From: Azonexaceae bacterium
GTDB lineage: Bacteria > Pseudomonadota > Gammaproteobacteria > Burkholderiales > Rhodocyclaceae
Assembly: GCA_009469665.1 (NCBI GenBank)
Contig: SSTB01000303.1
Coordinates: forward strand, 1-8,001
DNA length: 8,001 nt
Reading direction: 5' to 3'
Positions within the stretch are counted from its first letter, which is position 1; the number at the start of each line of letters is the position of its first letter. Under the pieces are notes generated by a model. It did no database searches and was not told the DNA's origin. It saw only the letters and a list, made by a program, of their open reading frames with translations. The position numbers and the translations under genes are program-made. Positions 1 through 6,428 of the stretch are shown in pieces.

Positions 1-489
<489 letters not shown>

Positions 490-533
490 CCGGGGTGTCG
501 CGTTTGTTATTTCGAAAATAATTCAATTGCTTG

Positions 534-540
534 AAGCGGA
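534..540 (+). promoter_or_regulatory. Ribosome-binding site that decides the galU start
   Basis: The purine-rich AAGCGGA directly abuts the ATG at 541 (no spacing) but sits 6 nt before the in-frame ATG at 547. Spacing therefore favours 547 as the true start, giving [13 protein letters not shown], the usual length of the GalU N-terminus. The preceding gap (490-533) is AT-rich compared with its surroundings and includes a weak hairpin, TTATTT/AAATAA at 507-521. I see no convincing -35/-10 pair there. Confidence 0.55.
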
Positions 541-546
541 ATGTTA

Positions 547-1419
547 ATGAAAAACGTTAGGAAAGCCGTATTCCCCGTGGCGGGGCTGGGCACCCGTTTC
601 CTTCCTGCCACCAAGGCCAGTCCCAAGGAAATGCTGCCCATCGTGGACAAGCCGCTCATCCAGTACGCGGTGGAGGAGGCCGTGGCGGCGGGGGTGACCG
701 ACATGATCTTCGTGACCGGACGCTCCAAGCGGGCCATCGAAGATCATTTCGACAAGGCCTACGAGCTGGAGACCGAACTGGCCAGCCGGGGCAAGAACGA
801 AATGCTTGACTTCGTGCGCCGCATGATTCCCCGCGACATCAACTGCATCTACATCCGCCAGGCGGAGCCCCTGGGCCTGGGCCATGCGGTGCTGTGCGCC
901 CGGCCGGTGATCGGCGACGAGCCGTTCGCCGTGCTGCTGGCCGACGATCTCCTCGACGGCGAGCCGCCGGTGCTGCGCCAGATGGCGGATACCTATGACT
1001 ACTATCGCTGCTCGGTCATCGGCGTGCAGGACGTGCCCCTGGCCGAGACCGGCAGCTACGGCATCGTCAAGGCCGCGCCGGTGGCCGAGCGCCTGGAGCG
1101 CATCGAGGCCATCGTGGAAAAGCCCAAGCCCGAAGCGGCGCCTTCCACTCTGGGGGTGGTGGGGCGCTACATCCTCACGCCGCGCATCTTTCATCACCTG
1201 GAGCGCATCGGCAAAGGTTCCGGTGGCGAAATCCAGCTCACCGACGGCATTGCACGGCTCCTCGAAGAGGAACAGGTGCTCGCCTACCGCTACGCCGGCA
1301 CGCGTTACGACTGCGGTTCCAAGCTGGGCTACTTGCAGGCCACCGTCGTCTTCGGCCAGCGCCACCCCGAAGTGGGCGAGGCCTTCTCCACCTATCTGCG
1401 CGGAAAGGAGGCTGGCTGA
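547..1419 (+). CDS. galU: UTP-glucose-1-phosphate uridylyltransferase
   Basis: GalU makes UDP-glucose from UTP and glucose-1-phosphate in the cytoplasm, feeding LPS, exopolysaccharide and trehalose/glycan synthesis. The 290-aa product has the full nucleotidyltransferase signature. The glycine-rich nucleotide loop [18 protein letters not shown] covers residues 13-30. [10 protein letters not shown] (106-115) and the acidic LLADDLL (130-136, metal/UTP site) follow. EKPKP (191-195), [10 protein letters not shown] (224-233) and [10 protein letters not shown] (254-263) complete the set. Length is normal for bacterial GalU. I chose ATG 547 over the in-frame ATG 541 because of ribosome-binding-site spacing; the difference is two residues. 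Its TGA overlaps the next gene's ATG by one base (TGATG), which suggests translational coupling with hpt. Related RmlA/GlmU-type transferases are less likely, because this motif set is characteristic of GalU. Confidence 0.95.
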   Translation: MKNVRKAVFPVAGLGTRFLPATKASPKEMLPIVDKPLIQYAVEEAVAAGVTDMIFVTGRSKRAIEDHFDKAYELETELASRGKNEMLDFVRRMIPRDINCIYIRQAEPLGLGHAVLCARPVIGDEPFAVLLADDLLDGEPPVLRQMADTYDYYRCSVIGVQDVPLAETGSYGIVKAAPVAERLERIEAIVEKPKPEAAPSTLGVVGRYILTPRIFHHLERIGKGSGGEIQLTDGIARLLEEEQVLAYRYAGTRYDCGSKLGYLQATVVFGQRHPEVGEAFSTYLRGKEAG

Positions 1420-1964
1420 TGGAGCGCCACGAAGCCCAGGACATTCTTGCTGCCGCCGACCTCATCCACGGGCCGGAGGCGGTGCGGGAAGCGGTGACGC
1501 GGGTGGCGGGCGAGGTGCAGGCGGCCCTGGCCGACAAATACCCCCTCATCCTGTGCGTCATGACGGGCGGGCTGATGTTCGCCGGCCAACTGCTGCCGCA
1601 GCTCGATTTTCCCCTTGATTTCGACTACCTGCACGTCACCCGCTACGGCCCGGACACCCAGGGCGGCAAGCTGTCTTGGCGCGTCGCACCCTGGACCTCG
1701 GTCAAGGGTCGCACGGTGCTGGTGGTGGACGACATTCTCGACGAGGGCGTCACCCTGGCGGCGGTGAAGGACAGTCTGCGCGGTCAGGGGGCCGCCGAGG
1801 TGCTGACGGCAGTCTTCGTCGATAAGCAGAATGGCCACGCCAAGCCGGTGCGGGCGGATTTCGTGGGCCTGCCGGTGCCCGACCGCTTTGTTTTCGGCTT
1901 CGGCATGGACGTGCGGGGCGCCTGGCGGCATCTGCCGGCGATCTACGCCGTGAAAGGGGAGTAG
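1419..1964 (+). CDS. hpt: Hypoxanthine-guanine phosphoribosyltransferase
   Basis: A purine salvage enzyme that transfers ribose-5-phosphate from PRPP to hypoxanthine or guanine, giving IMP or GMP in the cytoplasm. The 181-aa length matches bacterial HGPRTs. Visible motifs are the PRPP-binding loop VLVVDDILDEGVTL at ~100-113, with the paired acidic residues D104/D105 and the presumed catalytic D108. The base-contacting lysine region is AVFVDKQNG (K136), and VPDRFVFGFGMDVRGAWRHLPAIYAV (~153-178) is the usual C-terminal purine pocket. A strong AAGGAGG at 1405-1411 precedes the start by 7 nt, and the ATG overlaps galU's stop. It is followed after 3 nt by the methyltransferase gene and further on by the thioinosine phosphorylase, whose product would be hypoxanthine. 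Guanine versus hypoxanthine preference cannot be read from the sequence. Confidence 0.88.
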   Translation: MERHEAQDILAAADLIHGPEAVREAVTRVAGEVQAALADKYPLILCVMTGGLMFAGQLLPQLDFPLDFDYLHVTRYGPDTQGGKLSWRVAPWTSVKGRTVLVVDDILDEGVTLAAVKDSLRGQGAAEVLTAVFVDKQNGHAKPVRADFVGLPVPDRFVFGFGMDVRGAWRHLPAIYAVKGE

Positions 1965-1967
1965 GGC

Positions 1968-2672
1968 ATGAGTGGGGCGACGGTGGTGGATTTTCTCGCC
2001 TACTGGGAGAGCGAGGGCGAGGGCTATGTCCGCCGCGGCGATTACGACTGGATGGCTTCCCTGGTGCCCGGCCGGCGGGTGCTGGAGGTGGGTTGCGGGG
2101 TGGGCTTCGGAACCGTCGCCCTGGCCCGGCGGGGTCTCGAGGTACTGGCGGTGGACAGCCTGTCCGAATGTCTGGAACGCGCCCGAGGCAAGCTTTTCCC
2201 GCAGGCCGCGGTGCGCTTCCTGGCGGCGGACGTGGCGGCGCCGGACGACCCCCTGCAGGCCGCCCTCGCCGAGTTTTCCCCCGACACCGCGGTGTGCTGG
2301 CTGATGGGGGCACCGGCGGAGACCACCGGTGCCCTGCCCAGCGACGCCGGTCAGGCGGTGGCCGCCTATCGGGAGAAAGTCCATCGGGCGGTGGCCCAAC
2401 TGGCGGCCGCGTCCCCGACCATCCGCTTCCTGCATTTCGTCGACCGCACGGCGATTCCCTGGCAGGCCAAGGATATCGGCCGCGATACCCTGGTGCGCTA
2501 CCACCTGGGCAAGACCCTGGCTGACCTTCCCTTCACCGCCGACCGGCAGAATGCCCTTTATCGCAAACTGGAGGACAAGCTGGTCGATCTGGCCGAAATC
2601 CGGCGCTCGCACCCGGCCCTGAAGAGCGTGGTCCCCACCTTGGCCTCCCTCCTGGCGAAGCGCAGCGCTTAG
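1968..2672 (+). CDS. Class I SAM-dependent methyltransferase, substrate unknown
   Basis: A 234-aa Rossmann-fold methyltransferase. Motif I is VLEVGCGVGFGTVAL at residues 38-52 (SAM glycine loop). The acidic end of strand 2 is LAVDSLSECLERAR (D63), and FLAADVA (D89) fits the adenine-contacting aspartate. The C-terminal half (FLHFVDRTAIPWQAKDIGRD, then a helical, charged tail) does not match a methyltransferase subfamily I can name, so the methyl acceptor is unknown. No signal peptide or membrane segment is evident, so it is probably cytosolic. The start has AAAGGGGA ending 7 nt upstream. It sits 3 nt after hpt and 36 nt before mtnP, almost certainly in the same transcript. The neighbourhood hints at a small-molecule or nucleotide-linked substrate, but nothing in the protein proves this. 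Confidence 0.85.
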   Translation: MSGATVVDFLAYWESEGEGYVRRGDYDWMASLVPGRRVLEVGCGVGFGTVALARRGLEVLAVDSLSECLERARGKLFPQAAVRFLAADVAAPDDPLQAALAEFSPDTAVCWLMGAPAETTGALPSDAGQAVAAYREKVHRAVAQLAAASPTIRFLHFVDRTAIPWQAKDIGRDTLVRYHLGKTLADLPFTADRQNALYRKLEDKLVDLAEIRRSHPALKSVVPTLASLLAKRSA

Positions 2673-2708
2673 CCCGGCAAGGCCCTCAAGTTCCAGAAAG
2701 GAATCCTC

Positions 2709-3479
2709 ATGTTGGCAATCATTGGCGGAAGCGGCCTGACGACCCTCTCCAGTCTGGACGTCTCCCGCCGCGAGGTGGTGCGTACGCCCTTTGGCGAGCC
2801 CTCCGGTGCCCTGGTTTTCGGACGTATCGGCGGCCAGCCGGCTCTTTTCCTGCCGCGCCACGGCTACGGGCACACCATTCCGCCCCACAACGTCAATTAC
2901 CGGGCGAACCTTTGGGCTCTGAAGGAGCAGGGGGCCAAGGGGGTGATTTCGGTGGCCTCGGTGGGAGGTATCCGCGCCGACCTCGGCCCTGGGGACATCG
3001 TCCTGCCGCACCAGATTCTCGACTACACCTGGGGGCGCAAGGCGACCTTCTTCGATGGGGGCGTGTCGCCGGTGACCCATGTGGATTTCACCGAACCCTA
3101 CGACGAGACCCTGCGCCTGGGCATCGCCGCGGCGGCTACTGCGGTGGGAGTGGAGATCAAGGACGGCGCGGTTTACGCGGCGACCCAGGGCCCCCGCCTG
3201 GAAACCGCGGCGGAAATCGACCGGCTGGAGCGGGACGGCGCCCACGTGGTGGGCATGACCGGCATGCCTGAGGCCGTCCTGGCCCGGGAACTCGGCTTGC
3301 CCTACGCGGCGATCAACGTGGTAGCCAACCACGCGGCCGGGCGCGGCAGCAGCGCCCACGGTATCCATTTCGAAAGCCTTGAGCATGTGCTTCAGGAAGC
3401 CATGGGACGGGTCCGCTCGGTCATCGAGCGCCTGGTGGGCAATCCCGAGGCCGTGCTACCTTTGGGCATGTCGGTGTGA
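2709..3479 (+). CDS. mtnP: S-methyl-5'-thioinosine phosphorylase (MTAP/PNP family)
   Basis: A nucleoside phosphorylase that cleaves a methylthio-nucleoside with phosphate, giving methylthioribose-1-phosphate and a free purine. The 256-aa protein has the phosphate loop IIGGSGL (4-10), FLPRHGYGHTIPPHNVNYRANLWAL (47-71), TQGPRLET (159-166), the substrate-contacting VGMTGMPEA (181-189) and VVANHAAG (204-211). MTA phosphorylases carry aspartates in that last segment, which select 6-aminopurines. Here N207 occupies the position, as in the Pseudomonas 6-oxopurine-specific MTIP that I recall as the closest known relative. This favours methylthioinosine, with hypoxanthine as product. AAAGGA at 2697-2702 lies 6 nt before the ATG. 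The upstream hpt could reuse the hypoxanthine. No MTA deaminase, needed to make the substrate, lies in the window. A 6-oxopurine nucleoside phosphorylase is the alternative. Confidence 0.85.
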   Translation: MLAIIGGSGLTTLSSLDVSRREVVRTPFGEPSGALVFGRIGGQPALFLPRHGYGHTIPPHNVNYRANLWALKEQGAKGVISVASVGGIRADLGPGDIVLPHQILDYTWGRKATFFDGGVSPVTHVDFTEPYDETLRLGIAAAATAVGVEIKDGAVYAATQGPRLETAAEIDRLERDGAHVVGMTGMPEAVLARELGLPYAAINVVANHAAGRGSSAHGIHFESLEHVLQEAMGRVRSVIERLVGNPEAVLPLGMSV

Positions 3480-3487
3480 GCCACTGC

Positions 3488-3653
3488 CTAGTACTGCGTT
3501 CAGTCAATGAATTTACAAATGAAATCGATGCATTCTCGTGTCAGGCAAGGCGCAAACCACAGACATAGCCGAAGCTATGGCGAGGATTTGCAACGCTGCA
3601 TGGCGCGAGAAGGCGCGATTTCATGTAAGCGGTTTGGCGGCACGGAGTACTAG
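3488..3653. repeat. Imperfect palindromic element E1 (MITE/REP-like)
   Basis: A ~166-bp long inverted repeat in the gap after mtnP. CTAGTACT at 3488-3495 is perfectly inverted as AGTACTAG at 3646-3653. Further in, TTACA (3513-3517) pairs with TGTAA (3624-3628), ATGAAATCG (3519-3527) with CGATTTCAT (3616-3624) and TTCTCG (3533-3538) with CGAGAA (3606-3611). Alignment of the arms needs small gaps, so the single shared base is an alignment ambiguity. The centre is CATAGC, loop CGAA, GCTATG at 3564-3579. The complement of 3546-3596 matches 6319-6369 in E2 at 43 of 51 positions. CTAG at both ends could be a 4-bp target duplication, but because the ends are palindromic this is ambiguous. It encodes no protein, and its AT content is higher than that of the flanking genes. 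Confidence 0.75.
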
Positions 3654-3923
3654 TCTGCCCGTCATTCCGGCGTAGCTGATGGCCCGATAGGCCCGGTGGA
3701 TCCCCGGTAACATCCCGTTACGCTCGCCTGGCGGGCTTTTGGCCATAATGTTTCTCGCCCCCCCGGGCGCCAGACCCGGGCAGCCCTCCGACCGGCCCCA
3801 GAAAACCATCCATCGCCGGTCGAAGCCAATCCGCCAGGTCCATCCGGCTCTATCCCATGATCTGGCTTTTCTGCCTTTCCTCGCTGCCGCACCGGCGGCC
3901 CGCGGTCTTTTTCAGGAGACAGA
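3654..3923. other. Intergenic remainder upstream of the antiporter gene
   Basis: About 270 nt with no convincing gene. It starts with GTCATTCCGGCG (3661-3672), resembling one arm of dispersed intergenic repeats seen in many proteobacteria, but no matching second arm is clear. It may be a decayed remnant. A hairpin followed by T's lies at 3722-3740 (listed separately). CATAAT at 3744-3749 resembles a -10 box (5 of 6 to TATAAT), but no acceptable -35 lies 16-18 nt upstream. CCCGGG occurs twice at ~3762-3780 and could pair. The region ends with the antiporter's ribosome-binding site AGGAG (3914-3918). Confidence 0.4.
3722..3740 (+). terminator. Candidate short Rho-independent terminator
   Basis: GCTCGC (3722-3727) and GCGGGC (3731-3736) form a 6-bp stem with one G-T wobble and a 3-nt loop, followed directly by TTTT (3737-3740). 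It is in the right place to end the upstream salvage transcript before the antiporter gene. The stem is short and the T-run is only four bases, so function is uncertain. Confidence 0.3.
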
Positions 3924-5162
3924 ATGAGTACTGATCTCGCGATGCTACTTTCGCTATTGCCGGGCTGGCCTTTCCGCCTGGACAACAGTTTCTGGGTGGC
4001 CTTGCTGCTGGTGGTAGCGCCCCTGGCGGGCGAGGCGGTTTATCGTACGCTGCGCTGGCCACGTATCGTCGGATATACGCTGGTGGGGCTCTTGGCTTCG
4101 GCGGCGAGTTTCGACACCAGTGGTCTGCGCCTGGCCGGCGTTTTTCACCGCGCCATGGAAGTCGCCCTGGCGGTGCTGCTTTTCGAACTGGGCAGCCGTA
4201 TCAACCCCCGCTGGCTCTTCGCCAATCCCTGGCTGGTGGCGACCAGTCTGGCCGAGGCAGGGCTCACCTTCGTCGCAGTGTATGCCGTGGGCGCATTCCT
4301 CGGCCTTGGAGTAGGCAGTTCCGTGGCGGTGGCGACCGTGTGCATGGTGAGTTCGCCCGCCGTCATCATGCGAGTCACCGCCGAGATGAACGCCCGGGGC
4401 CAGGTGACGGAGCGCCTGCTGCTGCTCTCCGCCTTGAGCACCGTGTATGCCGTGGTGGCGATCCACATTCTGCTGGGTGTCCTGCAAGGGATGAAGACGG
4501 GCGATCCGTGGGACGCGGCCCAGCTTCCCCTGGCTACCTTTCTCACGTCCTTCGTGCTGGCCCTGGTGCTGGCCTTCGCTGTCGGCCTGGCCCAGCGCAA
4601 GCTGGACCTGCGGGACGAGAACGGCGCCCTGCTGCTCCTCGGGCTCCTCTTCCTCACCCTGGCCCTGGTCCAGTTGACGGGGGCATCGCCCTTGCTGGTG
4701 CCGCTGCTGGCCGGCATCGTGCTGCGTATCCGGGATCCCAGGCCCCGCCTTTGGCCCCGGCACTTCGGCACCGCCGGCGGCGCGCTGGTGGTGCTGCTCT
4801 TCGTTGTGAACGGCATGGCGGTGGATTGGCGCCTGATCGCCGGCGGCGGCGTTGCCGCCCTGGTATTGCTGGGACTGCGGGCGGGCGCCAAGATTGGTGC
4901 CGCCGTCTTGCTGGGGCGGCGCTCCGGCCTTTCCCTGCGCCAGTCGGCAGCCCTGGGGGTGGCGCTGCTGCCCATGTCTGGCGTCGCCTTCCTGCTCACC
5001 GCCAGTCTGCACGTGGCCGCTCCCGAGTTCGGCACGCGGGTGGCCTCGGCCCTGGCCGGCGCCATCACGGTGATGGAGATCGTCGGCCCCCTGCTGACGC
5101 AATGGGCGCTCAAGGCCTGCCGCGAGGCCACTTTCAATGGAAGGGGAGGCCAAAATGCTTGA
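3924..5162 (+). CDS. Cation:proton antiporter, CPA2/Kef-like membrane domain only
   Basis: A 412-aa inner-membrane protein made almost entirely of hydrophobic segments, about 11-13 by eye (e.g. ~22-40, 48-62, 76-92, 102-128, 132-150, 166-188, 203-223, 235-252, 256-267, 283-298, 304-330, 341-361, 374-395). It fits the Na+/H+ exchanger fold through [12 protein letters not shown] (84-95), [18 protein letters not shown] (142-159, the discontinuous helix seen in Kef-type proteins), the in-membrane lysine K323 in RAGAKIG, and [13 protein letters not shown] (348-360). Members of this fold exchange K+ or Na+ for H+. There is no C-terminal RCK/TrkA-N domain, unlike KefB/KefC (~600 aa). The segment where family members carry the ion-binding aspartate reads [13 protein letters not shown] (168-180) and has no acidic residue. 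AGGAG at 3914-3918 supports the start. The gene overlaps the downstream ligase gene by 8 nt, so the two are probably co-translated. Ion specificity cannot be told. Confidence 0.82.
   Translation: MSTDLAMLLSLLPGWPFRLDNSFWVALLLVVAPLAGEAVYRTLRWPRIVGYTLVGLLASAASFDTSGLRLAGVFHRAMEVALAVLLFELGSRINPRWLFANPWLVATSLAEAGLTFVAVYAVGAFLGLGVGSSVAVATVCMVSSPAVIMRVTAEMNARGQVTERLLLLSALSTVYAVVAIHILLGVLQGMKTGDPWDAAQLPLATFLTSFVLALVLAFAVGLAQRKLDLRDENGALLLLGLLFLTLALVQLTGASPLLVPLLAGIVLRIRDPRPRLWPRHFGTAGGALVVLLFVVNGMAVDWRLIAGGGVAALVLLGLRAGAKIGAAVLLGRRSGLSLRQSAALGVALLPMSGVAFLLTASLHVAAPEFGTRVASALAGAITVMEIVGPLLTQWALKACREATFNGRGGQNA
5141..5149 (+). promoter_or_regulatory. Ribosome-binding site that decides the ligase start
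   Basis: AAGGGGAGG inside the end of the antiporter gene lies 5 nt before ATG 5155. The earlier in-frame ATG at 5137 lies upstream of this site and has no good ribosome-binding site of its own. The start at 5155 gives 372 residues, the length I recall for E. coli YbdK. Confidence 0.7.
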
Positions 5163-6273
5163 ACCCTTTGCCGCTTCCCGCTGCCTGACCCTGGGTGTGG
5201 AGCTGGAGCTCCAACTGGTCAGCACCTACGACTACGACCTTGTACCCTCCGCCCACGACCTGCTGCGGGTCCTGGAGCAACAGAAATTCGCCGGCGACGT
5301 GAAGCTGGAAATCACCGACAGCATGATCGAGGTGGCCACCGGCATCTGCCGCAACCACGGCGAGGCCCTGGAGCAGCTCACCGGCCTGCGCGACGGCTTG
5401 CTGCGGGGGGCCCGCCAGCTCGACATCGGCATCTGCGGTGGCGGTGCCCATCCCTTCCAGCACTGGAGCGAGCGGCGCATCTCCGAGGGCGCCCGCTACA
5501 AGCACCTGAACGACCTCTACGGCTACCTGGCCAAACAATTCACCGTCTTCGGCCAGCACGTCCATATCGGCTGCCCGGGGCCGGACGAGGCGCTGCTCCT
5601 GCTGCACGGGCTGTCGCGCTTCATCCCGCATCTCATTGCCCTCTCTGCCTCCTCACCCTACGTGCAAGAGGCCGATACGGGTTTCGATTCGGCCCGGCTC
5701 AATTCCATCTTCGCTTTCCCCCTGGCCGGGCGCGCGCCCTTCACCCTGACCTGGGCCGACTTCCTGGAATATTTTGGCAAGATGGCCAAGACCGGGGTCA
5801 TCGAAAGCATGAAGGATTTCTACTGGGACATTCGTCCCAAGCCGGAATTCGGCACCATCGAGGTACGGGTCATGGACACGCCCCTGACCATCACCCGGTC
5901 CGCCCAATTGGCGGCGCTGATCCAGACCCTTGCCCGCTGGCTGATGATCGAAAAACCCTTCCGCCCCCAGGAGGACGACTATCTGGTCTATACCTTCAAC
6001 CGCTTCCAGGCCTGCCGTTTCGGGCTGGGGGGCATCTGGGTGGACCCGGCCAGCGGCGAGCAGCTTTCCCTGGGTGACGAGGTGGCGCGGCTTATCGCCC
6101 GCATCGGCCACCATGCAGTGGAACTGGGTTGCGATGGTGCCATCGCCGAGCTGGCAACGGATGCCCGGGCCCGACGCAACGATGCCCGCTGGCTGCGGGA
6201 GCGCCACGCCGCCGACCCGCTTCTACCGGAGCTGGTGCGCCAGCAGTGCCTGCGCTGGGCTGAGAGCCTGTGA
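5155..6273 (+). CDS. YbdK-type carboxylate-amine ligase (glutamate-cysteine ligase 2 family)
   Basis: An ATP-dependent ligase of the GCS2/YbdK family, which joins a carboxylate (typically the glutamate gamma-carboxyl) to an amine. E. coli YbdK has only weak glutamate-cysteine ligase activity and its true substrate is unsettled, so the same caution applies here. The 372-aa protein has [11 protein letters not shown] (11-21, nucleotide/metal-binding start of the fold), [11 protein letters not shown] (53-63), [12 protein letters not shown] (93-104), [11 protein letters not shown] (130-140), LSASSPYVQ (163-171), [22 protein letters not shown] (224-245) and [10 protein letters not shown] (282-291). 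All closely follow E. coli YbdK from memory. The ATG lies within the antiporter gene's last codons (8-nt overlap). The final codons GAG AGC CTG TGA run into the palindromic element E2, which supplies the stop. The downstream hydrolase is a plausible partner that breaks the same type of bond. Confidence 0.9.
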   Translation: MLEPFAASRCLTLGVELELQLVSTYDYDLVPSAHDLLRVLEQQKFAGDVKLEITDSMIEVATGICRNHGEALEQLTGLRDGLLRGARQLDIGICGGGAHPFQHWSERRISEGARYKHLNDLYGYLAKQFTVFGQHVHIGCPGPDEALLLLHGLSRFIPHLIALSASSPYVQEADTGFDSARLNSIFAFPLAGRAPFTLTWADFLEYFGKMAKTGVIESMKDFYWDIRPKPEFGTIEVRVMDTPLTITRSAQLAALIQTLARWLMIEKPFRPQEDDYLVYTFNRFQACRFGLGGIWVDPASGEQLSLGDEVARLIARIGHHAVELGCDGAIAELATDARARRNDARWLRERHAADPLLPELVRQQCLRWAESL

Positions 6274-6421
6274 AAATTTCATTCACCCCCGCTCGTCATG
6301 CCCAGCTGCGCCCGCTCGGCGTTGCCAATGCTCGCCATAGCTCGAGCTATGGCTGTGCTTGGCGCCTTGATCGTGCACACCTGGGCACGCCGCTCGGGCG
6401 CGCCCAAAAAATTCACAGGCT
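6265..6421. repeat. Palindromic MITE-like element E2 with 10-bp TIRs and 5-bp direct repeat
   Basis: AGCCTGTGAA (6265-6274) is perfectly inverted as TTCACAGGCT (6412-6421), and the unit is flanked on both sides by CTGAG (6260-6264 and 6422-6426), as expected for a target-site duplication. Counting the flanks' AG/CT, the inverted match extends to 12 bp (6263-6274 / 6412-6423). The arms also pair internally, e.g. TGCCCAG (6299-6305) with CTGGGCA (6381-6387). The centre is a perfect 20-bp palindrome, GCCATAGCTCGAGCTATGGC, at 6334-6353. The element fills the whole ligase-hydrolase gap and includes the ligase stop codon TGA (6271-6273). Its core 6319-6369 matches the complement of E1 3546-3596 at 43 of 51 positions. 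It has no coding capacity, so any mobility would depend on a transposase elsewhere. Confidence 0.82.
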
Positions 6422-6428
6422 CTGAGTG

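Noticed and set aside
1392..3386. Very long open frame (664 codons) on the minus strand opposite hpt, the methyltransferase and mtnP
   Set aside because: It is the antisense shadow of three well-supported genes in GC-rich DNA. Its translation is rich in H, G, R, Q and P and has no recognisable domain.
3488..3653. CRISPR, tRNA or attachment-site interpretation of the palindromic region
   Set aside because: There are no regularly spaced repeats, no cloverleaf or CCA-like end, and no integrase or tRNA gene nearby. A long imperfect inverted repeat explains it better.
3739..3927. 62-codon + frame whose TGA overlaps the antiporter ATG (ATGA), a possible leader peptide
   Set aside because: It begins at TTG or, at best, ATG 3748, with no ribosome-binding site for either. 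The sequence is Pro/Arg-rich and unlike a coding region. The overlap alone is weak evidence.
3621..3985. Minus-strand small frames of 62 and 107 codons in the mtnP-antiporter gap
   Set aside because: They run through palindromic repeat or remnant sequence and into the antiporter gene, with no ribosome-binding site and no recognisable product.
5137..5154. Upstream ATG of the ligase gene (adds MEGEAK)
   Set aside because: The strong AAGGGGAGG lies downstream of this ATG and correctly spaced for ATG 5155, and the family N-terminus fits the shorter form.
3954..5225. 423-codon minus-strand open frame opposite the antiporter gene
   Set aside because: The composition is biased to Q, H, G and R, and it mirrors a clear membrane-protein gene on the + strand. 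It shows no domain and is an antisense artefact of codon bias.
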